Positions 15,381 to 23,872 of a stretch of DNA of 33,754 nucleotides are shown here, in pieces. Made by a program: the position numbers and the translations under genes. Positions within the stretch are counted from its first letter, which is position 1. The number at the start of each line of letters is the position of its first letter. Under the pieces are notes generated by a model. The model had not been told where the DNA came from, ran no database searches, and saw only the letters and a list, made by a program, of their open reading frames with translations. This DNA comes from a bacterium (GTDB lineage: Bacteria > UBP14 > UBA6098 > B30-G16): contig JAGGZE010000107.1 in assembly GCA_021162205.1 (NCBI GenBank), positions 1-33,754 on the forward strand. Direction: 5' to 3'.

Positions 15381-18299
15381 TTAATGAAAATGTTTAATAA
15401 TTTCATATTCTAATGCAACTCGTCTATTGATAAATCTTCCCTCGGGATAATCGTCATCCCCTATAAGAACATCGCGGAAATATCCTCTATCCCAAATTCG
15501 AACCTTATATGGTTTAGAATATCCATATCCTTTCGCATTGATAGAAACATTGTGTTCGCCAAGCCATGCATTCAATTCAGTTTCGTTCCTCAGTTTTAGC
15601 AAGAATTTTAGGATATTTTTCATATTACGGTCCTCTCGTTTAGCTCGCTGAAGACTCAATCGTTGATTGGCCTCGGGACTTCCGATAATATCGGTGTGTC
15701 CCCCGACGATAACTTTGAAAATAGTTTTCCGTTGAACAGCTTTTTCGATAAAATCCGATGCAATTCGCTCCATTCTGCCTTCGAGATAGGGAGATTGCGG
15801 GAATGTTCCGCCGAAAGTGAAATTGACGAGTATGAGTTCCTGACGCTTTTCTTTCCGCGTAATTTTAATTTTTACAGGGTCGGATTCTGATTCGAGAATC
15901 TGTCCAACATTGTCTTTAATATATAGATAAGCATAGTAGTTTTTATTAGGTTCGGGCGGTTCGCCATCGTTTCCATGCCAATCCCATGGGATTTTATCGG
16001 GTGGATAGCCTCTGCCCGATGCAAGAAGTTTAAATTCGGTCATATCATTATCGACAATAGCGATATAATATGAATCCACTCCTGCATCCACTCGAAGTCC
16101 GGTGAGACTGATTTCATTTCGCTCACGAGCGGCTACCTGAAAACCCTGAGCAGCTCTGGCTGAACCCCTTGGACGATATATCACCGCATCACCGCTGATA
16201 TGTATCGCAACCATATCTACACTATCAGGTGCCGATGCATAAACCATCATTCTATTCGCAGTTCGTTTGGAAACCAATTGACCAGCATAATTTCGCACTT
16301 TCAATGCTCTATCCATAGACCTATCCCATCTCGCACTATCCTCGTGTGAACTCATCCCATGAAAAAGAATTATTACATCGGGATTTTGTTCGAGTAAATT
16401 CTTTGTCAATTTCATCGAGTTCTCTATTTCGATTTTTCCCTCGGGTGGAATATCTGTCTCGCCGATTCGATAATTGACGCAACATATCAAAATCGAATCT
16501 GGAAAATCGATAACTTCTGTTCCAATTTCGACACGGCGGTTTTCCTGAGCAATCATATTTTCATAAGCGCTTGTTTTTCTACGATTTCGCTTGCCGGCAC
16601 GGGGTTGTGTATAATCATATTTTGAAGCATCGACAACTATTATTTGCCTTTCTGAAACACCAAGGTTCATTAAATATCTTTTTAAGGATTGTGCTCGTGC
16701 ATTTGCAAGGTCGATAAGGTTGGGAATTTTATCCTGTTCGGTAACTTTATCGACATATCCTTTCAATATAAGAGCAACATTAGGATTTCTCCCCAATCTT
16801 TTAGCAACAGTTTGCATCGATTGCAAAAATCTATCGGGAACAATAGTGTCGGTTTCATCAAAAAATACAAATGGAGCCATCGGCACTTCTTCTCGGATAT
16901 AATTGATTTCAGAAAGCTTTAAGACACTTTTAAGCAATTGTGGATTCTTTTCGAGTGTCGGTGAATTAAATGCTGGAACTCTGAAACTTGCGATATTATT
17001 TTTTGAATTCACATCTGGAAGTGTTCCCTCACGCACTTTCCCTTTATCTGAAACATCATCGACCGAAACATAGACATCATAATAACCTTTTTTAGGTGGT
17101 GCCCAATCGAAGTCTAAATTTAATGTCTTTTCACCGGATAATTCAGAAATTTTTCGCTTCTCGATTAGTCCATAGTTGCTGTCTTCATCGAAATAGTAAG
17201 TTCGAGTATAGAATTTTTTAGCATCATCCTTGCCAAGATTTGCGATAACCGAATGAATAATCCCGAGTGAATCTGGTTGCAGGATTTTAGGTTCTGTCGA
17301 AAGACTTTCAGCGAATACAGCGAGGTCGATTTCTTTAGGTGGTGGAATTGGGAAACCATATACGAGCGAAAACTTATGATGTGGATGTCCTGAAATCTCT
17401 CCCTGTGGAAGTATTAAAGCATAATCGAAACCGAAATTGTGTTTAGCTAAACTTCGGAATCCGAAACCGAGATGCAAAGCACCCTTACCGCCTTCGCCGA
17501 TATTCATATCGTATCCGCCGCGAATATGAAGTTTTCTCTCGAGCAATTGTCCCTCGAGACCAAAACAAAGTTTCATCGGGTCTTGAAGAGTCGCCGAGCG
17601 AATCGGCATATCCAAATCCATCGCACCGACAATAAAATCGCGATAAATATATGAAAAACCTGTTCGCATTCGTCTCGGTAATGCTCCAGCAGGGTCATCG
17701 CCGATTGCGATATTCGGTTCGTTCAAGTCGGATAATTTAAGTCCCACAGTTGCATTATTTATCTTAGCGAAAACATCGATTCCACCGCTGAATGCCATTT
17801 TGCTCGTTCCATTGTTCCAAAGTGGGTCGTTGGGGTCGTCGCCGTGAAGAGTATCGTAAGTGGCATTATCGAGATTATAACCGACTCTGTAAAGGTCGGC
17901 TGTTAGTGCGAGTCCTAAAAATCCATTCACATTTTCAAATTTCATCATTTTCCTGCCGAAAGAAAACGATAATTTCATCTGCGAGAAAATATCCTGATAG
18001 AAATATGAACCTGCCAATGAATATACATAATGTTTTCCTGGAATAGGTGAAAAGAAAAAAGTGCCTTCGGAAATCGAACCGACATCTAATCCTGCAAAGA
18101 ATTTTGTATATGCAGCGGAAAGTTGCATTCTTTTAGATAAAAATAATCCAGCAGGATTTGTTGCCGCACCATAAGCCTCGTCGGCGAGTGCAACCTCGGC
18201 ATTGCCCATACCGGCACTTCGCACACTTTCGAGCTGCACACCCGTCTGGGCGAATACATAAACGCCAAAAAATAATATTAAAATTATAGACTTTCGCAT
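15381..18299 (-). CDS. PorV-like outer-membrane barrel fused to CARDB-like and three OmpA-like modules
   Basis: The product is 972 residues. A signal peptide (about 1-18, VYVFAQ) precedes a PorV/PorQ (UPF0164)-type barrel (about 20-320), marked by the signature RSAGMGNAEVALADEAYGAA followed by TNPAGL (27-52). A CARDB-like domain (about 323-441) follows. OmpA-like module 1 is at 475-595 (FVFFDETDTIV, GYVD, ENRRVEIG), a degenerate module at 600-720 lacks the aspartate, and a FlgD-like Ig pair (about 768-812, IPWDWHGNDGEPP) comes next. The C-terminal OmpA module (823-965) has GHTD with D870, NQRLSLQRA with R885, and NRRVALE. The C-terminal module probably binds peptidoglycan. In Bacteroidetes, PorV receives the sorting domain of cargo at the outer membrane, so the barrel here may serve the neighbouring giant proteins (inference). 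AGGAG precedes the ATG. Paralogous to the next gene downstream. Confidence 0.87.
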   Translation of the reverse strand: MRKSIILILFFGVYVFAQTGVQLESVRSAGMGNAEVALADEAYGAATNPAGLFLSKRMQLSAAYTKFFAGLDVGSISEGTFFFSPIPGKHYVYSLAGSYFYQDIFSQMKLSFSFGRKMMKFENVNGFLGLALTADLYRVGYNLDNATYDTLHGDDPNDPLWNNGTSKMAFSGGIDVFAKINNATVGLKLSDLNEPNIAIGDDPAGALPRRMRTGFSYIYRDFIVGAMDLDMPIRSATLQDPMKLCFGLEGQLLERKLHIRGGYDMNIGEGGKGALHLGFGFRSLAKHNFGFDYALILPQGEISGHPHHKFSLVYGFPIPPPKEIDLAVFAESLSTEPKILQPDSLGIIHSVIANLGKDDAKKFYTRTYYFDEDSNYGLIEKRKISELSGEKTLNLDFDWAPPKKGYYDVYVSVDDVSDKGKVREGTLPDVNSKNNIASFRVPAFNSPTLEKNPQLLKSVLKLSEINYIREEVPMAPFVFFDETDTIVPDRFLQSMQTVAKRLGRNPNVALILKGYVDKVTEQDKIPNLIDLANARAQSLKRYLMNLGVSERQIIVVDASKYDYTQPRAGKRNRRKTSAYENMIAQENRRVEIGTEVIDFPDSILICCVNYRIGETDIPPEGKIEIENSMKLTKNLLEQNPDVIILFHGMSSHEDSARWDRSMDRALKVRNYAGQLVSKRTANRMMVYASAPDSVDMVAIHISGDAVIYRPRGSARAAQGFQVAARERNEISLTGLRVDAGVDSYYIAIVDNDMTEFKLLASGRGYPPDKIPWDWHGNDGEPPEPNKNYYAYLYIKDNVGQILESESDPVKIKITRKEKRQELILVNFTFGGTFPQSPYLEGRMERIASDFIEKAVQRKTIFKVIVGGHTDIIGSPEANQRLSLQRAKREDRNMKNILKFLLKLRNETELNAWLGEHNVSINAKGYGYSKPYKVRIWDRGYFRDVLIGDDDYPEGRFINRRVALEYEIIKHFH

Positions 18300-18444
18300 A
18301 TTTCTCCTCTCATCGAGAATTTTTATATGTCAATATTTCAAAATTCTTTCAATTTTCAAAGTTATTTCGAGGTGATAAAATAAACTATCTTAAAGGCATT
18401 CCAATACGATAAAATCACCACCGAAAAATCGAGATATTTCCCAT

Positions 18445-21400
18445 CTATCTTGCTATCACAATCGTTCCCTTGCAAATATTTTTTCCGCCCGATTCGACCG
18501 TATAAATATAAGGTCCCGCCGGTGCAAATTTCGAATGCAAATCAATTCCATCCCATTTTACGATATAATCGCCCTCGAGTCTTCTGACTAATGCACCATC
18601 GATAGTAAATATTTTAACTACAATCGACCTGTCCGAAAATACTTTGAATGTTACAAAATCGTTGAAACTATCACCGTTTGGAGTGAATGTTTTAGGCGAT
18701 ACCGAACATCCACTTTTCATCGGCAGAAACCAGAAACAGTATTCATCCATAATATTCGGCAATCCAAGATTTGTATTCTTATCGGCACAAAGCACACATA
18801 CATCGACCGTATCCGAAGAAGAAATATGAATTCCAGCGGCATCGAGGTCGAGTATAGCCCGTGAACCATCGTAAGTCGAAGCGTAATTGTCGTATTCGAT
18901 AAATAAATTGTCCACCTGAAACACAATCGAATGCGGGTCGACACCGATACCATCATCGGTAAGTTCGACCACGATGTTCTGCGGAATATTCTGAACAATA
19001 CCGTTCGGATTAGCATTTCCACAAATCGGTGGGCTGAAATCGCATATAAAATAAGATGATAACTGTGTCGAGAGACCGATTTCATCATAGGCGGTCAATT
19101 CCAAACGCACAGTGTCGCCATCTTGCCATTCCTGCGATGGATGAAAACGAATCGTATCGCCAGAATTCGTTAAACTCGAACTGTTTATATGATAATCGAT
19201 ATCGTTTATCGACAAGTTTGCTGCCGACCAATCGATTTCATTTTCGCCGATTACCTTTATCACAATGTCCTGTAATGGATTATGAGTGAATTGCCCTCGA
19301 GGCGGTTCGATAATAGTCGCTGTAGGTTCAGCACCGGGAACAGTGAAATTCCAACATACCCGCGAACTTCTGGGTTCGCAGATGTCCGGTATATCCGAAG
19401 CGGTTATGCAAACCTCGATATCGCCGAGTATATTTGCAGGCAAAGCCATTATTAATGTGTCTCCCTGCCAATTTAATAATGTATCTGGAATGTATGAATT
19501 CCCATTGAATTGAACCATAACATCGCTTCTATTCACGCCGGTGTAATCGTCATCGATGATAGCGATAATCGAACTTCCAGAACCGACCTGTTCATCGGGT
19601 GCGGGATATATCGGCAAAATAGTCGGTGGAAGTGCATCGTATAAAATCGGGATGAAAACAGTTTCATCGAGTGCGATTCTATGTGTGTTATCGACAATAT
19701 TCCATACTGTTAATGTGTTCACGCCGGATGTTAGGAAATTTGCTGAAATCGGAATGAAAATAGTGTCCGATAAATCGTTGCTCAGAAGAGCATTCTCGGC
19801 GATTGCACAGTGAATAGATGAAAAATCGATTGCAAAATTTGAATGGAAAATTAATTTGGCATTCACAGTATCGCAGGCGGAAACACCATTCGGTGCGGCA
19901 AGTTCCCACCAGAAATCGGGATGAAAAACGAAATAGTTCCACGATGTATCCAAAATATTCGAGCAAATATAAGCATTATCATTCAGGTGAATCGCACAAA
20001 AAATACTTTCGCTATCAGCGATTCCCGCCAGCGTAGGATTGAAAATTAGTGTATCGCCGACATAATCGAGAGCATCGTCGGCAATCGTGTAAAGGTCGCC
20101 ATTAACAAGAAATGATATACTCATCCAATCGATACCCGAAAGTGTATCCATCACAACAATTTTCCAATCGTCTGAAATATCGTAAAGTTCGGTATCGGGA
20201 GATGGCGAAATGAATCTAACAACTGGGGGTGTTCTATCGACAGAAAAGTCGAATGTATCGGATGAACCGAACCCTAAAATGTCGTATCCCGATAGAATAA
20301 TTTCTATATGTGAAATATCGGAAGTGTTCACGCTGAAACTCACCGTATCGTCGAGCCAATGGAATATAGCATCGCTGGCGGAATGAAGTGAACCGTTTAT
20401 ATTTATTATCGAATGAGTTCTATCGAAACCATCGGGGTCGAACCATAAGATTTTGATTTCCTGTTCTGCGCAGCCGATAAACGAATCACCCGGCGGTGAA
20501 ATCACTGCCGATGCAGGTCCGCTTTGCTCGACAAAAAATCGAACACAACTATCGATAGCATTGGGTGTGCATTCCGACACATTATCTACAATGTGAGCAC
20601 ACACGGTCAGCGTATCGCCATCGAGAGCGGATAGCCAAAACGCCGATGGGACAAAAAAATGCAAGCCATCGTAACCCATTTCATCGGGATATATCATCGT
20701 ATCGCCATCGCAAACTATAAAACTTCTATCGGGTGAAATTCCGCTGACATCATCGATACAACCGAATACAATGGATTCCGAACCTGTCAATACTCCCGAT
20801 GGCAATAGCGATAAAATTCTCGGCGGATTATGGTCCACAGTAATATAAACACTCGTTCCAATAGAGATTTCGTTCCCCCAGCTATCCGCAATTCCACCGA
20901 TTTGTATCGAAATATCACCGCTTGGGATATCGAGCGATGAAAACTTAAAAATAAGCGTATCGCCATAAAGACTTAAATTGTGCGAATCGAGACTATATCT
21001 TGTGCCATCGTATTCTACCCAAGCCGAATCGGCATCGACACCCTCATCATCACGAATTAACATAATGATATTTATCGTATCACAGGCGGAAACTCCCTCG
21101 GGATTAATAAGGATAATATCGGGTGGAGTGCATGGAATCGCCATCGAAAAAGCTAGTGTATCGAGATAATTCGCACCGCAAAGTTGTGCATTATCGTTTG
21201 CAAAAATCCACATCGACAAATTTGAACACCCATGAAAATCCAATCCAATATCTCCCAATGTGATAGCAAGATTATGTCCATCGAATATCACTCCCGATGA
21301 ACTCGAATAGACGACCGTAGTGTCCCCGTCGAATGCGATGCGAACTCCAATCGATGCACTGTCCACGCCAGAAACTGCATCGTCCAATGTATATGTCAGC

Positions 21401-23229
21401 ACATCGTATGGTGAAGTTAAAGTTAAAATCTCTGCACCAGCAGATAATTGCGGTGGTGTTCTATCGATAGTGTAATTCCAGTCGATTTCATTCGACCTGT
21501 TCAATTCATCAACAGCATCGAAATGTATATTATGCGAGCCATCGGAAAGCCCAGATGCGAAGGAAAATACCGTATCTCCACGAACCGCAAATGGAATTGC
21601 TGTGCCATCGATTTGCAACGATGACATATCTATCGAAAGTCCAGCAGGGCAACTCACAAGCATTTTAATCGTATCTTCATCGCAGCTCGAAATCGCATCG
21701 GGAGAAGGATTTAAGATTGTTATTTCAGGTGCAGAAGGCATCTCGACCATGAAATCTATCGCAAACGGTTCGGATTCGCAGCCATAAATATCATTTACAT
21801 TAGATATTTCAATATGATGTGAACTATTCTCGAGACTAAGCAGATGAATCGACATAATAGAGCCATCCCAATTGTATGAAATAGGTGAACCATCGAGCAT
21901 TACCACTGCCGATGTTATGTCTATTCCGCTTTCATCATCGATAGATAAATTTATTGTAAGCGTATCGTAGATAACAGGCGATGGGAGCGGTGAAATCAGC
22001 GAAATATTCGGCGGTGAACCATCTGGTGCGGTTATCGTTATTTCTCGTTCAATCGATGTCGAGGAATATCCGGGTGTCGTCAGTTCGATACTTAAAGTGC
22101 CAATTTGTGTCGAGGCATCCGGTGCGACAGCGATATTCCACGATGCAGTGCCTATCATATCGGGAAAAACGATACTCGGAGTAATCGGCCGATTACTGTC
22201 ACCGACAATATTCAAGAATGACGGTGTTCTCAACGATGCTATCGCTCCACCGATTGTATCCTCGGGAGAGACGAACAGTGTGATAACGAAACTGTCGGGA
22301 GAAAAACCATCGCAGTCGGCAGGACGAATTTGTTCGGGATAAGTCAGAGACATAGATATTTCGCCGAGAGTTCTATCTGCAACACCGATACCATAATATG
22401 TTACAATCGTTCGATAATTCCCCGGTGAAAGCACTATGGGATTCCATCGCAGCAGAACTGCGCTATCGCTGAACAATCCGCCGACAAATGTGTAATCCCA
22501 TTCGATAGAATGATAGTTCCAGAAATTGCCATAGATTAAAACATCGGGAGGAGTGGCTTCCGCACCGATTATAATTCCTTGACCGACAAGTTTATTCGGC
22601 GGCTGAAATGGATTTTGCTCGAATGCCTGCCAGAACGATGGCACATCGTCGACAAATTCCTGTTCGGATTCGAAATATCCCAGCGGTGTTGCAATCGGAG
22701 CACAATCGTTTGTGCCAATCATCGTATCTAAAAATAGAAGCAAGCCGACACTATGAGCGATTGCATCGGTATTTTCGATTCGATATTCGATTTTAACCTG
22801 TGGGTCTGCTCCGACATAAATTGGAACGAGAATTTGAGTGAATTCGACTCCACCAACAGACCAGGATGTGATAATAGAATCGCCGACTCGATGTGGCGTG
22901 ACAGTGATAGGTGCGGGAAGTGGATGCCCTGCGATAGTATCGTCATAATTGCCCCAAATAGCGCCATCGACATAGAAATGTGTATGCGATGTTTGTGCAC
23001 TGAACGGATAACCGAAAAGCAGAGATTTCCCGCCAGCAGTGCCGATAGAAAATATCCCCGAACTCTCGGTTATTGCTCCGACACTGTCGTTCTGCGTGCG
23101 GACAATCATAGATTTTGCAGCAGAGGTTCTATATATATCGATTTTTCTGCTCGCACTATCCTGAGCCATAACAATACCGCAGCTCGATATTAAAATTAGA
23201 ACGATTATTTTAAAATTATTCGAACTCAT
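18445..23229 (-). CDS. Large secreted protein with alternating Ig-like modules and gliding-type C-terminal domain
   Basis: The product is 1594 residues. A signal peptide (KIIVLILISSCGIVMAQ) opens an N-terminal domain (about 45-300) shared with the 2984-residue protein; shared marks are SVGLLLFLDTMIGT, VPSFWQ, ATPPD and VTYYGIG. From about residue 405, eleven Ig-like modules of about 100 residues follow; after the first they alternate between type A (xxCDxxxI, DxxGxD, ending FxxDxxPP) and type B (DxxSGVD, ending C-x-PN...C-W-x-F). The last 87 residues (CSVSPKTFTPNGDSFND, VKIFTIDGALVRR, KWDG, GPYIYTV) are a gliding-motility-type (T9SS type B-like) sorting domain. The protein is likely exported and displayed on the surface, perhaps as an adhesin. 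The frame extends to a TTG at 23256 overlapping the lipoprotein stop, but the ATG at 23229 has GGAGA just upstream and an immediate signal peptide. It lies 23 bases after the lipoprotein gene. Confidence 0.85.
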   Translation of the reverse strand: MSSNNFKIIVLILISSCGIVMAQDSASRKIDIYRTSAAKSMIVRTQNDSVGAITESSGIFSIGTAGGKSLLFGYPFSAQTSHTHFYVDGAIWGNYDDTIAGHPLPAPITVTPHRVGDSIITSWSVGGVEFTQILVPIYVGADPQVKIEYRIENTDAIAHSVGLLLFLDTMIGTNDCAPIATPLGYFESEQEFVDDVPSFWQAFEQNPFQPPNKLVGQGIIIGAEATPPDVLIYGNFWNYHSIEWDYTFVGGLFSDSAVLLRWNPIVLSPGNYRTIVTYYGIGVADRTLGEISMSLTYPEQIRPADCDGFSPDSFVITLFVSPEDTIGGAIASLRTPSFLNIVGDSNRPITPSIVFPDMIGTASWNIAVAPDASTQIGTLSIELTTPGYSSTSIEREITITAPDGSPPNISLISPLPSPVIYDTLTINLSIDDESGIDITSAVVMLDGSPISYNWDGSIMSIHLLSLENSSHHIEISNVNDIYGCESEPFAIDFMVEMPSAPEITILNPSPDAISSCDEDTIKMLVSCPAGLSIDMSSLQIDGTAIPFAVRGDTVFSFASGLSDGSHNIHFDAVDELNRSNEIDWNYTIDRTPPQLSAGAEILTLTSPYDVLTYTLDDAVSGVDSASIGVRIAFDGDTTVVYSSSSGVIFDGHNLAITLGDIGLDFHGCSNLSMWIFANDNAQLCGANYLDTLAFSMAIPCTPPDIILINPEGVSACDTINIIMLIRDDEGVDADSAWVEYDGTRYSLDSHNLSLYGDTLIFKFSSLDIPSGDISIQIGGIADSWGNEISIGTSVYITVDHNPPRILSLLPSGVLTGSESIVFGCIDDVSGISPDRSFIVCDGDTMIYPDEMGYDGLHFFVPSAFWLSALDGDTLTVCAHIVDNVSECTPNAIDSCVRFFVEQSGPASAVISPPGDSFIGCAEQEIKILWFDPDGFDRTHSIININGSLHSASDAIFHWLDDTVSFSVNTSDISHIEIILSGYDILGFGSSDTFDFSVDRTPPVVRFISPSPDTELYDISDDWKIVVMDTLSGIDWMSISFLVNGDLYTIADDALDYVGDTLIFNPTLAGIADSESIFCAIHLNDNAYICSNILDTSWNYFVFHPDFWWELAAPNGVSACDTVNAKLIFHSNFAIDFSSIHCAIAENALLSNDLSDTIFIPISANFLTSGVNTLTVWNIVDNTHRIALDETVFIPILYDALPPTILPIYPAPDEQVGSGSSIIAIIDDDYTGVNRSDVMVQFNGNSYIPDTLLNWQGDTLIMALPANILGDIEVCITASDIPDICEPRSSRVCWNFTVPGAEPTATIIEPPRGQFTHNPLQDIVIKVIGENEIDWSAANLSINDIDYHINSSSLTNSGDTIRFHPSQEWQDGDTVRLELTAYDEIGLSTQLSSYFICDFSPPICGNANPNGIVQNIPQNIVVELTDDGIGVDPHSIVFQVDNLFIEYDNYASTYDGSRAILDLDAAGIHISSSDTVDVCVLCADKNTNLGLPNIMDEYCFWFLPMKSGCSVSPKTFTPNGDSFNDFVTFKVFSDRSIVVKIFTIDGALVRRLEGDYIVKWDGIDLHSKFAPAGPYIYTVESGGKNICKGTIVIAR
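18709..22016 (-). repeat. Ig-like A/B module array of the 1594-residue protein
   Basis: Residues about 405-1507 hold eleven diverged modules. B modules end with paired cysteines in motifs such as CTPNAIDSCVRF and CEPRSSRVCWNF; A modules carry a lone cysteine near their start (SSCDEDT, SACDTIN, IGCAEQE, SACDTVN). Identity is at protein level only; no near-identical DNA repeats were noted. Confidence 0.7.
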
Positions 23230-23252
23230 AAATCTCCAAATCGATTTTCCTT

Positions 23253-23699
23253 TCAATTACCCGATACTGCAACCGTTCCATACCAATCTATTGCAATTGC
23301 ACCATCATTGACTCCACGAAAAATCTGAATCCAATATGTTCCAGTTACATAAACCTGAATATCTGTCGATACATCGAAATAGCAAATGCTATCATCGAAA
23401 TGACTTTGATAGCACATTTCGGTTAATTTCAATGTATCACCCAAAACTTCGAGTCGCACAATTACCGAATCTTTCGACATACCGAACAATGCAATATTGT
23501 GAATGTGAATCACCAAACCATCGGCAGTCGCAGTAGTCGATGAATGCTGCCGACAATCATCGCCGATATCATAACCGATAATTTCAGCATCAGAAAAAAT
23601 ATTGCCATCACCCGAACTCGAATTATCCTTTTCACATCCAGTAATAGCGATTATCACAAACACAAAAATTAAAAGAACATATTTTATTTTAATCTGCAT
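23253..23699 (-). CDS. Small lipoprotein
   Basis: The product is 148 residues. A short basic start (MQIKIKY), a hydrophobic stretch (VLLIFVFVIIA) and an ITGC lipobox make C22 the probable lipid-modified residue. It is followed by a polar, serine-rich linker (EKDNSSSGDG) of the kind that marks export to the outer membrane or beyond. The remaining 115 residues are a compact beta-rich domain containing VIVRLEVLGDT and VYVTGTYWIQIFRG; three cysteines follow the lipobox (C49, C96 and C107). I do not recognise the family. The gene sits between the two giant proteins, 31 bases after a 40-codon ORF and 23 bases before the 1594-residue gene, so it is probably part of the same transcript and may serve surface assembly (inference). 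The start has no Shine-Dalgarno sequence but is the only one giving the signal sequence. Confidence 0.82.
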   Translation of the reverse strand: MQIKIKYVLLIFVFVIIAITGCEKDNSSSGDGNIFSDAEIIGYDIGDDCRQHSSTTATADGLVIHIHNIALFGMSKDSVIVRLEVLGDTLKLTEMCYQSHFDDSICYFDVSTDIQVYVTGTYWIQIFRGVNDGAIAIDWYGTVAVSGN

Positions 23700-23730
23700 T
23701 TCAAAATATTTTAATTTTTTAGTGCCTTTC

Positions 23731-23853
23731 TTATCGATATATCAGCATTGGGTCAGCCCCGAATGCCCTTAATTTATCTCCCGACCACGATGCGAATCCC
23801 ACACTTTTGATTCCCCACGATGCAAATCCCATCCTGTCATTTCCAATATTCAT
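23731..23853 (-). CDS. 40-residue ORF with internal GFASW repeat
   Basis: Between the giant gene and the lipoprotein gene, an ATG at 23853 (19 bases after the giant stop) opens 40 codons ending in TAA at 23731-23733. The product has a ten-residue internal repeat, RMGFASWGIK then SVGFASWSGD, and ends FGADPMLIYR. It has no signal peptide and no good ribosome site. It may be a real small protein translated by coupling, or the surviving tail of a decayed gene. The sequence looks protein-like (glycine/tryptophan spaced as in beta-strand repeats), but the family is not recognised. Confidence 0.4.
   Translation of the reverse strand: MNIGNDRMGFASWGIKSVGFASWSGDKLRAFGADPMLIYR
23785..23844. repeat. 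Two copies of a 30-base direct repeat
   Basis: CCACGATGCRAATCCCA occurs at 23785-23801 and again at 23815-23831, exactly 30 bases apart; the remaining 13 bases of each unit are partly alike. The period equals ten codons and encodes the GFASW repeat of the 40-residue ORF. Confidence 0.7.
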
Positions 23854-23872
23854 AACGATAATATGCACCAAC

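Noticed and set aside
18320-18365. Promoter with TTGACA/TTGAAA boxes before the PorV-like gene
   Set aside because: TTGACA has no -10 box at a usable distance, and the TTGAAA copies give spacings of 19 or poor -10 boxes.
23754-23844. CRISPR-like repeats
   Set aside because: Only two imperfect 30-base units without spacers; the period is explained by a ten-codon protein repeat.
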